From NCBI GenBank assembly GCA_037974335.1, contig CM075760.1, positions 13,722,345 through 13,786,344 of the forward strand: a stretch of DNA of 64,000 bases, in the 5' to 3' direction. The notes beneath the pieces were generated by a model. The model saw only the letters and a list, made by a program, of their open reading frames with translations, made no database searches and was not told the DNA's origin. This document shows, in pieces, positions 28,626-39,359 of this stretch (its first letter is position 1; each line of letters starts with the position of its first letter). Origin of the DNA: Prionace glauca (taxonomy: Eukaryota > Chordata > Chondrichthyes > Carcharhiniformes > Carcharhinidae). The position numbers were made by a program, and so were the translations under genes.

Positions 28626-31489
28626 GTCGCTTTCCTATCATAGAGTAATTTTAAATATACTCATCATTATATATGAATGAGATCTGGTGAATGGAATTAT
28701 TAAATTGCAAATGGATGGTAATTCGTGAAAATAATTATTATCTTTTTGGACTTTTTTTTATATTCTCCTTATTCGGTCCAGTGTCAGTAATTACTCAGCA
28801 CTGTCTCAGTTCATGTCTAAGAAGCTCCTATATCAGTAAAACTGTGCGAGATACTGTCTCAGTTTTATTTTCCTTGACACTGTTATTTTTAAAAATGTTT
28901 CTTTCACGGGATATGGGTCTCATTGGAATTTGGCATTTGACCATCCCCACATGGCACTCGGCACTAACTCATTACTATTTTCTTGAAGCAGGCCCCTGTT
29001 TATATTAAAATACAGCCTGGCTCTGTTAATACTCTGCTAGACCAGAGCTCAGTTTACATTGCACACGGCATTCTCTCTGGTTATGTAATATTTGATACTC
29101 ACCCTATATATATTTCACTGTGGCAATTTTGTTCCTGCACTAACTATGCCTCTCTTTGAATTATGTTTGTTTTACTCCACGGTTTTGTGAGAAGAAGAGA
29201 TAATATGTTGGGATAAAAAAGATTGTTATCAGGCAAGATCCAGAAACGGACAGTATTGGATCACCAGTATTTTATTGTGCTGTAATTTTCTTTGTTTTTT
29301 TGTTCTTCATTGACAGTGAATGCTACACAGGACTTGATATCCACTTTCACTGCAGCCAGCAGAAGTAGATTTCAGATTTCTTTTCCAGTGTCCAAAACCT
29401 AACACGGTTTGCCCTTGCAGAAGGATGCAGAGAATTGTGTTCTCCCAGCCACTTTAATCATTACTGGCATTGACCAGTGCCGTAAAAACTGAGTAAAAAC
29501 TAATAAAATATAAACGCGGATATGGACAATTGCAGAAATAAGATTACATCTACTTTGATACAAACAGAGAGAGATCTAAATTAATATAAACAGAGATAAT
29601 GTCTAGTTTAATATAAACAGAAACATGGTGACATATAATATAAGCAGGGACAGCGTCTTATTTAGTACAGACAGATAATATATCCAATTTACTATGTGCA
29701 AAGACAGACAACATAACATTCTACATGCAAGGTAGAAAGAGTTAGGGTCCAGTGGAAAATAAACGAAGGCATGGCTCATAATACGAACTGACACAGGGTA
29801 AATTTACTGTAATGGCGGGGCAGGCTCGAAGGGCCAGATGGCCTAGTCCTGCTCCTATTTCTTATGTTTCTTATGTTCTTATATTGGTTCAATCCCCATG
29901 AAATTTGTAAAGACGGCCGACTCTCCCATCAAAATCTTACAGGACAGGAGTAACATGGGGTTCGCAGCAGAATGCAAAGTCCCCTCTGTACTGGCAAATT
30001 AATAACTCCTAAATCAGGAATAGCATGAGTGAGATGCAAAGAGAATCTCCCTCGAAACTATCCAATTCAAACGTTCTTACAACATTATACTGTCTATAAA
30101 CAGAGTGAAACTCCGTCTATAAATCTGTTCAAACAAAATTAAGGCAGAAAGAGCATGGACACTCTTCTATGTAAAAGCTCTCCTGCACTCTTCATTCCGA
30201 GATCCAGGAGGCAGGTTTAAATTAGTGTTAGGTCTCGGAGAAAGAGCCGTCCACACAGTTCCACAAAACACACCCAGGCTAGGTACAGCAGAGATTCGAT
30301 ACGGATTAAATCTTCCCTGACAAAGATATATCAACCATTCATAAACCAGGAACAATGAGTTCAGACGCAGAGTAAATATTCCTCTACTCTGTCCAGTCAA
30401 ATACTCCAAGGACAGGGACAACACCGGCTAAATATAGGGAAAGATTCCACATTGAATCCTTATCACCAGGTGGAACCGAGGTTAGGTGCAGAAGAAAATG
30501 TTTCAAGCATTTCAAGATCATTGATTTCTCAAGAGATCTTTTAGAGTAAATCTCAGTCATGGATTCCAATTTATTGAATTATATTCTTTTAGAAACCTGT
30601 ACCTGTGGCTGAGAGAATACATTGGGCAAACATTGATTTTATCGAACCCGGGGCAGGCTCGAGGGGCTAGATGGCCTACTCCTGCTCCCATTTCTTACGT
30701 TCTTATGTTCTTTTGCTGTGGAGTGAAGACGATGAACCATCGTGGAGAGACAAGACGCAGAACCAGACAGGAGAAAGACAGAGAAAGAGATGAAACACAG
30801 GAGATGTTCTGTGTTTTCTGTGTCATTACATTTCGGGATCAGAGGGATTATTTCCTAATTCTGAACATAGATATCATCATGATATTTTTCCTCACATAAC
30901 TGATGAATAAATAATGTTGAAAAACAATCATTACTGGAATCCGTTGATTGATTTGCATGATTGTCTCTATTTCTGCGCTGTGTTGGTGGGGAAATATTTG
31001 TTGTGTTTTTGTCAGTCAACAATCTAATTTGGAATTGCTATTCTTGTATTTATTTACATAAATACCTCACTGTTTACAATGAAATGTTCATGACAGAAAA
31101 ACCAGATAAACCGTCACTTATTGATCAGTTTCAACTCAAAATAGCGATTTATTTTAAGAATTTTAACAGTTGAATAAAACTGAATAAAATAACATATGAA
31201 TAGAACTTTTTGAACATTCATAACTCCGGCTGTACTTAACTACAATAAAATAAGACATTTCATTTCAGAATTAGTTCTGAAAGTTCTGATGTCACAATTA
31301 ATAAAGTATCTGTGAACAGGCAGTTATTCCACTGAATGTTAATCTGATTGAGGATTTAATCTGTTTAAACTAGACAAGTTAAATAAAAAAAACAGATCTG
31401 ATGTCTGAAATATTCCTCCACAAATAGTGATCACACTCACACGAGGGAAGAATAAAAAATGTGGTTATCACGAAGAGATACAATTATTT
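28626..31489. other. Intergenic, two LINE family A tails, no gene recognised
   Basis: Short plus-strand tails of LINE family A occur at about 29812-29881 and 30645-30712 (GGGGCAGGCTCGAAGGGCCA GATGGCCTA ... CTTATGTTCTTA), each with almost no coding sequence. A TATAAACAGAGATAATGTC-like degenerate repeat lies at 29585-29700. An exact octamer ATTTGCAT occurs at 30951-30958, but far from any promoter. Confidence 0.55.
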
Positions 31490-31975
31490 TTGCTCCCTCA
31501 CAGGCGACAGGGAAGCGGGTTCGATTCTAACATTGGGTGACTGTGTGTGGTTTTCACATTCTATCCATATCCATGTGAGTTTCCTCCGAGTGCTCCAGTT
31601 TCCTTCCACAGTCCCAGGATGTGCAGGTTAGGTGGATTGGCTGTGATAAATTGCCCCTTCGCGCCCAATGATGTGCAAAGTAGAATCATAGAATCCCTAC
31701 AGTGCAGAAGGAGACCATTCGGTTCATCAAGTCTGCTATCCGGCAGAGCATCCTTCCCAGGCCCAATGTAAATTGTCTATGCTAAATTTCCTGTTAGTGT
31801 CCAATAATGTGTAGGTTCGGGGGATTAGCCTGTGAATATGTGTGGTTGCCTGGATCGGATGAAAGCTTGCCTAGGTAGGATGCTCTGCTAGAGAGCCCGC
31901 TGCAGAGTTATTGGACCGAATGACCATGTTGAACTGTAGGGATTCTATGATTTTATGCTTCTATGATCAGGCAGA
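31490..31975 (+). repeat. SINE family 1 copies, partly nested
   Basis: A plus-strand SINE body (31500-31680: CCACAGTCCCAGGATGTGCA GGTTAGGTGGATTGGC) is followed by an opposite-oriented LINE/SINE tail (31684-31770: AGAATCATAGAATCCCTACA GTGCAGAAGG) and then another plus-strand SINE end (31780-31975), which closes with TGTAGGGATTCTATGATTTT. Confidence 0.75.
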
Positions 31976-32672
31976 GCAGTGATTATATTCACATTAATCT
32001 CAGCGATTCCAAAGTATTACAAATTATGGGGGAACTCGAATGTGTAGAACATTTTACCCGACCTCCTGTTGCCCCAGAGTTCTTAAAACTCACTGAGGTA
32101 CCTTTGCTGAATTTAGTCGCTGTTCCCATGCTGTAACTGACCAGGTAAGTTACGTACCACAAACTCCCACAAACCCGGTTGTGATAAATGGCCAACAAAT
32201 TTGCGATTTTATTTGACAAATGAGGTTTTGGGTCGGACATTGGACAGAACAGATTTGCTGTTCATAATTATATCAAGAGATTTGACATCCTGGCATTGAT
32301 GTTAAATACGAATCTGGTTCTCTCTCTCTCTGATGATACCCATTGAGATGCTGAGGAGCACTGTTCCTGTTTTAGTTTTAGATTTCCGGAATCTGCAGCA
32401 ATTTGCACTGATTTTATTGAATCTCTGGATGTGAGCGTCACTGACAAAGCTAACATTAATTGGTGACTGTGAACCATCTTGCTGAAACCTGCCCTCTGGA
32501 TGGGTGACTTTCCACTGCAGGTTTAATAGAACTGGGTGGATTTCTCGGATATTTCAGTAGTGGTGAAGGGTTATTTTCATCACATGGAACTGGAGTCTGT
32601 GTAGGACAGACAGGGGAAAGACTGGAATACTCGGTTTATAGTTATTTGCAAAGAGAAGATGTTGTTTGAAGT

Positions 32673-32819
32673 ATAAAAACAATTCTGTGGATTCTGGAAT
32701 TCAAACCCAAAGAGAAAATGCTGGAAAATCTCAGCAGGCCTGGCAGTATTTGTAAGGAGAGGGAAAAGCTGACGTTTCGAGTCCAGATGTCCTGAGACTG
32801 TCCAGCAATTTCTCTTCAC
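32673..32819. repeat. Short interspersed insertion in the VH pseudogene
   Basis: It is flanked by a duplicated VH target (gttgtttgaagt at 32661-32672 and gttgttttaagt at 32820-32831). The insert contains GAGAAAATGCTGGAAAATCT CAGCAGGCCTGGCAG and TGACGTTTCGAGTCCAGATG, the same repeat as at 27865-28345. Confidence 0.8.
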
Positions 32820-32961
32820 GTTGTTTTAAGTGTCTTTGGGTGGAATAAATTGATTCTGAATCTCTGGGGCGGAGGAATTGTGGGTTGATCCAAGACTATC
32901 ACACTGAAGGAGAGACTATAAACACTATCAGGGACGGGTCGGACCCAGACTATCCAGTTGC

Positions 32962-33163
32962 TTTTTTTTTATTTCAAAAATATATATACTTTATTCATAA
33001 AAAAAAAACTCAACTAATCCATTTCAAATATACAATAGCAAATCGAATAGCAAATCAAAACATTTTTTACAGATCTATCCAAATTACAGTGTCTACTTTC
33101 AATACTTACAAAACTATATCTATGTCTCAATATTACAAATACTATTTACAAGGTTTGCATTTT
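32962..33163 (-). repeat. Poly(A) retroposon with a 20-bp target-site duplication
   Basis: The 20 bases of VH sequence at 32942-32961 are repeated perfectly at 33164-33183. The 202-bp insert, read on the minus strand, ends in GAATAAAGTATATATATTT, TTGAAAT and an A-run, the layout of a 5'-truncated product of target-primed reverse transcription. The source element is not identified. Confidence 0.9.
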
Positions 33164-33291
33164 GACCCAGACTATCCAGTTGCTGCCCATATTTAACATT
33201 TTGTCTTTAAAGCTCAGTCTCAGGGAGCCTCAGGGATGCCCGGTTTCTGCCTCTGGCTGAGTCAACACAACCTCCGATTCGACACTTTAAA

Positions 33292-33600
33292 CAAAAGCTA
33301 TGAAAAGAAAACACACCTCACCCCAGACACACTCTCACCTTTTTCCATCGGGAACTAGATAAAAAACAAAGTCTGAAGACATTACAAACCGACTCAGAAA
33401 CAATTTCTTTACAGCTGCAATCAGATTTTTGAATGGATCTACCTCGCATTAAATTGATATTTTTCTAGACCCGAGCTATGACTACAACATAATATTCTTC
33501 ACTCTCTCCCTTCCTTCTCTATGCACGGTATGCTCCGTCTGTATAGTGCGCAAGACTGTGTACTAATGTGTGTGATAATAATAAATCAAATAAATTATAT
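33292..33600 (+). repeat. Retroposon 3' end between VH pseudogene and its leader intron
   Basis: The sequence includes TTTACAGCTGCAATCAGATT TTTGAATGGATCTACCTCGC, TGCACGGTATGCTCCGTCTG TATAG and GTGTGTGATAATAATAAATC AAAT. This is a LINE-type 3' end ending in a short A-rich repeat. It separates the pseudogene exon from the intron homology that resumes at about 33600. Confidence 0.7.
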
Positions 33601-34039
33601 CAAAAAACACCGAGGGTTATTCCCAGTGAATTGATTGCTGACACTGGAATATTCAACAGACAGACTAACACTGAGGCAGAAAGAGTGAGATCCATTGGAA
33701 CGTCTCTGCTAGACCAAAAGGTGAAATTATATTTGAGCCTCTGTTATAGAGTAAAAAACAATTTGATTGTAAATCAAGTCCCTTAATTCTGTACCCCCCT
33801 TCACAAGAGAATAGATATAAAGAAGATGACATGACCTTATCAGAGTAAAAACGTCAGTCTGATTTGCACATTGCAGCATAAATATAATCCATTTGAAGAA
33901 TTATTATCGATTTATGTAACTAATTGCTGGAATAATTTTATTTCAGGTGTGGGTAGCCGTCACTGTAATTTGGGACTGGATACAAGAAGGAGGGAAGAAA
34001 TGGCCTCATGTTTTCAATCGGCAATTAATGCACAAACTT

Positions 34040-34315
34040 AACTAATGTTCTCAGGACCCGACTTCGAATCCCACCACCACAGATGGTGGGATTTAAATTC
34101 AGTAAAAAAAGCATCTGGAAATAAGAATCCACTTATGGTCATGATATCATTGTCGATTGTGTAAAAACCTACCTGCTTCACTAATGTATTTTAGAGAAGG
34201 GAATCTGCCGTCCTTACCTGGTCTGGCCTATGTTTGATCCAAGAGCCACAGCAATGTGATTGGCTCTCACTGCCCTCGGACAAGAAGTAGGCAATAAATT
34301 CTGAACAGTCAAAGG
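34040..34315 (+). repeat. tRNA-derived SINE (family 2)
   Basis: ACTTCGAATCCCACCACCAC AGATGGTGGGATTTAAATTC (B box and body), GTCGATTGTGTAAAAACCTA and AATCTGCCGTCCTTACCTGG TCTGGCC (tail). Confidence 0.85.
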
Positions 34316-34324
34316 TGCCCATGT

Positions 34325-34622
34325 CCATAGAATCATTACAGAGCAGAAGAAGGCCTTTTGGCCTAACAGGCCCAAACCCGCAACATTCCCACCTCAGTCT
34401 ATCCCCATCACCCCACTTATATTCCCTGCTAATTCTCCTGACACGATTGGACAATTCATCATCGTGGATCAACCTAAGCGGCATATCCTTGAACAATGTG
34501 AGTAAATGAGCAGGCAATTGGAGAATATGCAGACTCCACACAGACAGACCCAAACTGGGAGTTGAACCCGGGTATCCTGGTGCTTTGAGGCAGAAGCCCT
34601 AACATATATGCCACTGTGATAT
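34325..34622 (-). repeat. tRNA-derived SINE (family 1)-like copy
   Basis: The plus strand reads catagaatcattacagagca, then GCAGACTCCACACAGACAGA, ggagttgaacccgggtatcc (reverse B box) and CTTTGAGGCAGAAGCCCTAA, the reverse complement of the family 1 tail, body and head. Confidence 0.75.
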
Positions 34623-36186
34623 CCACAAATTAATTCAAAAAGGACAATCCTCATGTGATGCAATATTACACGTTAGATTTCCCCAACGGCTCCTTTTTCC
34701 TGTGAAAATTAACACTGAAAGAAAACTGGTGGACTTATAATTAATTGAGCTGACAGGGAAACATGACATCGACATCAACCTTTGACAGAGGATTTATAGA
34801 ATCCGAATGGACACGGTGATCAGGAAAGTTCTTTGTCAACATCCAAATCACTGCAGCTCATTTTATTGGCCACCGGCTGTAGAACATTCACTGGTAGTGG
34901 GAATTCAGGATATTAGGACTTTGTGGATATTGCACAATATCACAAAAATAAATGTTTTGTCTTCCACTAAACCAGGCCGTTTCTTCACTCATTGGCAGCT
35001 ATGAGAGCGACTGTTAAATAATCGAAATCAGATTGTGCTGGACAACAGAACATGGTGCTGATCAGGGATTAGCGAGGTTGTCTTTTTAAAGAGGTGCAGA
35101 ACGCTTAGAATATTCCAGGTATCTGCGCTTTTCAAGACAATTTTTGATTTTAATTTACTTTTAATTATTTTCATTTTGGGGCCATTGCACTGATCTCATT
35201 GGACTGAGGGGGTGGAGAGGTCAAATCTCTTCCTTGCAGATCATGAAGTTACTCACAAAGTGGCTTTAATTGTTGGAAGGACATTTATTTGGAAGTTATA
35301 CAAATGAAATAGCATCTGGCCAATTTACTCGTTCCCCATACTATTTAATCACAGTGCAGCCCTTTAAAATATTTGCTTGGAAGGAATACCATTTAAAAAC
35401 CTGTCTTTATTATGGGAATCAAGCATTTATTGTATAACTGGATAAGTCCCATTTTATCCTTACATATTCGCGCTAATCTGTCCCACGCAGTATTTGGCAG
35501 CAGTCCAACCTGCTGCCAACTACCCCAAGATATTTACAGGAAGCATCTGACGGTGTTTGTTCAGTAAGTCAAAGATCTGTTTCCTCAGTACTGAACAGTT
35601 GGCTGCAAGCCAATTTCAATCTCTTAGCATTGTCAATAGAGCCTATTTATAAACAAATCTGCCCAGCAACAACTCGAGGCAACTTAATTATTATTTTTTA
35701 AAGCTGTAAACCTACATAAATGCTTCCCATTTCATTGGAAAAAAAAGCTACCCAGATTCTCTGGCACCTTGTTAGTAACAATGATGATCTCTCCAACCCA
35801 ACAATACACTGTGATGGATGGATAGAAATAAATACAGGCAGATTGTGAGAGTTGATTCAGAGAGGTGATATGTCTTATACTGCATAAATATGTAGGCTGG
35901 TGTTTTATTTCACTTTATTCTTCCACGGGACGTGGGGGTCCCTGGAAAGAACATCATTTATTTCCGGTATTTAATTCCTTTTCAGCTGAGTGGTGTGATA
36001 TTGCCCAGTTATATATATGGCGGCCCATCTTGAGATACACCTTGCTGAGGCCAAGTAGGGATGGCAGATGTCCTTCATTGGGGAATCAGAGGGTTATCTC
36101 GTCGCTATCAGTATGAATCAAGATTTATTGATTGAATTCAAATTCCACCAGCTGCCATGGTCGGATTTAATCTCAATTTAATTCAA

Positions 36187-36750
36187 TTTAATTCCAGAGA
36201 TTCACCACCCTTTGAGTGAAGAAGTTCTTCCTCAACTCCATTCTAAACTGCCGCCCCCTCCTTATCTTGAGGCTGTGCCCTCTAGTCCTGCTGTCCTTTT
36301 TGAGCAGGAAGAATCTCTCTACTTCTCCCCTATCCATCCCCTTCATTATCTCATACGTCTCTGTAAGATCCCCCCTCATCCTTCTAAACTCCAATGAGTA
36401 CAAACCCAGTCTATTCACCCTCTCTTCATAGTCCAACCCCCTCATCTCTGGTATCAGCCTAGTGAACCTCCTCTGCACTCCCTCCAAGGCCAAAATATCC
36501 TTGCGTAGGTGCGGCGACCAAAACTGCACACAGTACTCCAGCTGTGACCTCACCAGTACCCTATACAATTGCAGCAAAACCCCCCTTCTTTTATATTCAA
36601 TCCCCCTCGCTATGAAGGCCAACATCACATTTGCCTTCCTGACCACCTGCTGCACCTGCAGACTGGGTTTTTGCGACTCATGCACAAGAACCCCCTGGTC
36701 CCTCTGCTCCGTAGCATGCTGCAGCTTTTCGCCCTTTAAATAGTAATGCC
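36187..36750 (-). repeat. LINE family A coding fragment
   Basis: The minus-strand frame 36685-36188 (165 codons) begins MHESQKPSLQVQQVVRKANV and contains LVRSQLEYCVQFWSPHLRKD, RRFTRLIPEMRG and FFTQRVVNLWN. The 3' UTR is missing, so this is an internal piece rather than a normal 3' end. Confidence 0.88.
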
Positions 36751-36879
36751 TCCTACTATTATTTATTTTTGAGGATTTATTTATTTTTTATTTATTTACT
36801 TTTGTGAATTTTTCCTATTTATTTTTGTGAGTGGATAATTATTGGTAATATTGGCGTCAGGCGATGATCACCTCCAAAA

Positions 36880-37570
36880 AGGGGGAATCTAACCGTTGCC
36901 CCTTGTCACTCAATGATATTGCAACACTGAATCAATAACTAACAACATCTTCGAGGTTACCATTGTCTAATCGCTATGTTAGCTGGGTATATACATGCTC
37001 CAGCTGGAATATCAGCTCAGCCTGCTGTGAGTAACCCGCCTCCTAACTCCCCAAACCTGTGCGCCAGCTGCACGACACATATTAGGGGACAAAAATTGTT
37101 CTCTCCACTTACTTGAATAGGTACAGTTCAAACAACATTCAAAAATCTTCATCCCATTCAGGCCAAAGCAGCCGGCTTGACAGGAATAACATTTCCAAAT
37201 GCTCACTCCCTCCTCCACACAGAGCATCATTATGTACCATCTACAAGTTTCACTTCCGAACCTCACCAAGGCTCCTTAGGCAGCCACACGGTGGGTTGCC
37301 ATCTGCAAGGACAGGGGTAACAGTTACCAGGGAATATCACCTATAAATTCCCCTCCAAGTCAGTCATTTACCTGATGTGGAAATATATCATCCTTCCATC
37401 ACTGTCACGGGACCGAGATCCTAGAACTCCCTGTGTAACAGGACCGTATGGGTATCTACACCACAGGGTCTGCAGCAATTCAAGAAGGTAGCTTACCACC
37501 AGTTTACTAAAGGCAGTAAGGAATAGGCAACAAATACTGACTAGGCCAGCAACGTCCATATCCCTTAAAT
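36880..37570 (+). repeat. LINE family R 3' coding end
   Basis: Plus-strand GGTTACCATTGTCTAATCGC, GAGTAACCCGCCTCCTAACT CCCCAAACC, GTACCATCTACAAGTTTCAC, CTCACCAAGGCTCCTTAGGC, CCGAGATCCTAGAACTCCCT and CAGCAATTCAAGAAGGTAGC are the collinear C-terminal part of family R. It is interrupted by stops and 5'-truncated. 36750-36870 just before it is a low-complexity TTTATTTATTTT run. Confidence 0.85.
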
Positions 37571-37940
37571 TAAAACATCAACATATCAATGTTTATGAAT
37601 GGATGATAACTAATGAACACAATTGGGCATCTTTGTAAATGTTTGGCAATTGATGAAAATAAATATCAACTTTCTGAACATTTATGACCTTCTTTTTCTC
37701 TGCCAGAAGATAGGTTCCATTCCACAGGAGATTCATGATTCAGAAACATCACACTATCCGAAGATAAGGCGGATAGAAGAGACGGCAACATCTGTAGGTG
37801 TATCTCAATCATAACATTACGGGACAGGCCTTTGATAGGATGACAATTTTGTTACTCATCTGCTTGAAGACCGGGATTAAGCTGAAGCGCAGTGTTTTGT
37901 TTGTGTTGGGGTGATGGGTATCACCATCTATGGGTATGGG

Positions 37941-38039
37941 AATGTATGGGTATGGTATGTATAGAGATATGTATATCTATATAGAGATATGTATAGAGAT
38001 ATGATATGTATAGAGATATACATATCATACCCATACATT
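37941..38039. repeat. AT-rich hairpin
   Basis: Arms at 37941-37962 (aatgtatgggtatggtatgt..) and 38018-38039 (..catatcatacccatacatt) are complementary with one mismatch, and the 55 bases between them are themselves GATATGTATA repeats. It lies about 80 bases outside the part of the left inverted arm that can be matched in this window. Confidence 0.8.
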
Positions 38040-38282
38040 GGTGAATCTCAGTAAGACATTCGACACTAATATCAGGTCAGAGACTACAACATTTGGGGGA
38101 ACTAAGCTCTCCATCAAAAAATTCTCGGTCTCTTTTATGACACAGAAAAGGACAATTTACAAAACAACTGATAGCCTCATGGACAACACTTAGGGTTGAA
38201 TCAACCTCTCAAAAATTGTCCTCCTCAGTCATCAACAAATGTGAACTATGAAAAAAAGACACCAAACTAAAATGAATAGAAC

Positions 38283-38540
38283 AAAGAACAACACAGCACG
38301 GGAAACAGGCCCTTCGGCCCAACGAGCCCGCGCCACTATCTTAACAATGTGTTTTTCCTCCTCCACCCTTCACCCGTGTCTATGCTTATGGTACCCCCAT
38401 TGGAAACCAGATTAAAGGGAGAATAATTTAGGGACAATTTGTTACACCAATCAGCCTAATAACACTTCTTTGGGGTGTGGGAGGAAATCAGAGCACCCGG
38501 AGGAAACCCACGCAACCACAGGGAGAATGTGCATGACCCT
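38283..38540 (-). repeat. SINE family 1 with LINE-type tail
   Basis: Plus-strand acaaagaacaacacagcacg ggaaacaggcccttcggccc, GTGTCTATGCTTATGGTACC, GGGTGTGGGAGGAAATCAGA and CACCCGGAGGAAACCCACGC: the reverse complement of tail and body. Its mirror copy is about 63560-63835. Confidence 0.85.
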
Positions 38541-38639
38541 CGTTAGACAACGAGGTGGACCGACACACCTGTGGAGTGAAAGAGAAAAACATCAACACAT
38601 GTAGCATTAGATTTCCAGTCACATCCCCAGGCTCTGATC

Positions 38640-38944
38640 CATATTTAAAACAGTCTCCTGTGACTCTTCATCCCGATTTTCCTCATGTATCTATCAAAGT
38701 AAACTTTAAACAAGTCCATCGTGCCTGCCTCCACCACCTTACTTGGCAGTGCATTCCATACCCCCACGACCCTCTGTGTGAAAAACCTCCCTCTAGCATC
38801 CAAATTATACCTCTCCCCCCTCACCATAAGCCTGTGGCCTCTCGTGATATTTGTCTCCAATCTAAGTAAAAGCCTGCCACTCTTTACTCTGTCTATACCC
38901 TTCATTATTTTATACACCTCTATTAGATCCCCCCTCAATATCAA
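38640..38944 (-). repeat. LINE family E 3' coding end
   Basis: The minus-strand frame 38944-38645 reads RGDLIEVYKIMKGIDRV, FFTQRVVGVWNALPSKVVEA and then GTMDLFKVYFDRYMRK. It is cut at 38944, where the right-arm copy (62825-63290) continues. Confidence 0.88.
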
Positions 38945-38954
38945 TAGTGTAGGG

Positions 38955-39170
38955 TCAATTTGTTACACCAAACAGCCTAAGGGCTCATCTTTGGGGTGTG
39001 GGAGGAAACCGGAGCGCCCGGAGGAAATCCACGCATCCACAGGGAGAATGTGCAAACTCCCACAGACACAGGCCCAAATCCATGTATCTGCACAGCTAGC
39101 AGTGATAGTCACTGAGCTGTTGTGCTGTCCGTCTGCTGGTCCAGGATTAAGCACACACACCGACACGAAG
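38955..39170 (-). repeat. SINE family 1 body
   Basis: GGGTCAATTTGTTACACCAA, GGTGTGGGAGGAAACCGGAG and CACGCATCCACAGGGAGAAT then GTGCAAACTCCCACAGACAC. Its mirror copy is at about 62450-62650. Confidence 0.8.
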
Positions 39171-39359
39171 TACTAGGCCACTCTCGAAACATCCAAGAGC
39201 AGCCCACGCACAACCCACCGTGTGCATGCCCCTCGTTTGACAACAAGGTGGACCGACACATGTGGATTAAAAGAGACAAAACATGAACATGTAATACTAC
39301 ATTTCCAGTGTCGTCCCGAAGCTCTGACCCTTTTTAATACCATCTACTATAACCCTCCA

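Larger units (their letters stand above)
32650..33291 (-). pseudogene. VH pseudogene with two insertions
   Basis: The minus strand aligns to the functional VH exon. From 33291 it reads [15 protein letters not shown], then a TGA (33230-33232) where the functional copy has the first Gly of PGGS. The framework-1 Cys22 is replaced by Phe (RLSFK). The framework 2 and 3 parts are shifted and recognisable mainly as DNA (ttgttttaagtgtctttggg at 32821 against ttgtttgaagtgtctttgga). Two retroposed insertions split it (32673-32819 and 32962-33163). The intron toward the leader is also recognisable at 33600-33695, beyond a third insertion. No leader, D, J or C partner was found. It is in the same orientation as the functional cluster, 8 kb upstream of it. 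Confidence 0.85.
33865..36175. repeat. Duplicated 5' flank of an IgM cluster, distal copy
   Basis: Partner of 25210-26900 (see that entry for shared strings). It lies immediately 5' of the VH pseudogene, the same relative place as the proximal copy has to the functional VH, so the whole V-plus-flank unit was duplicated. Two SINEs (34040-34622) interrupt this copy only. Confidence 0.85.

Noticed and set aside
30951-30958. Exact Ig octamer ATTTGCAT
   Set aside because: Over 6 kb upstream of the leader with no adjacent TATA or V segment; an 8-mer is expected by chance at this AT content. A second one at 45606-45613 is equally isolated.
31989-32240. 83-codon frame with GTATKFSKGTS, faintly like a J segment
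   Set aside because: No WGXG or FGXG motif, no recombination signal and no splice donor in the right place.
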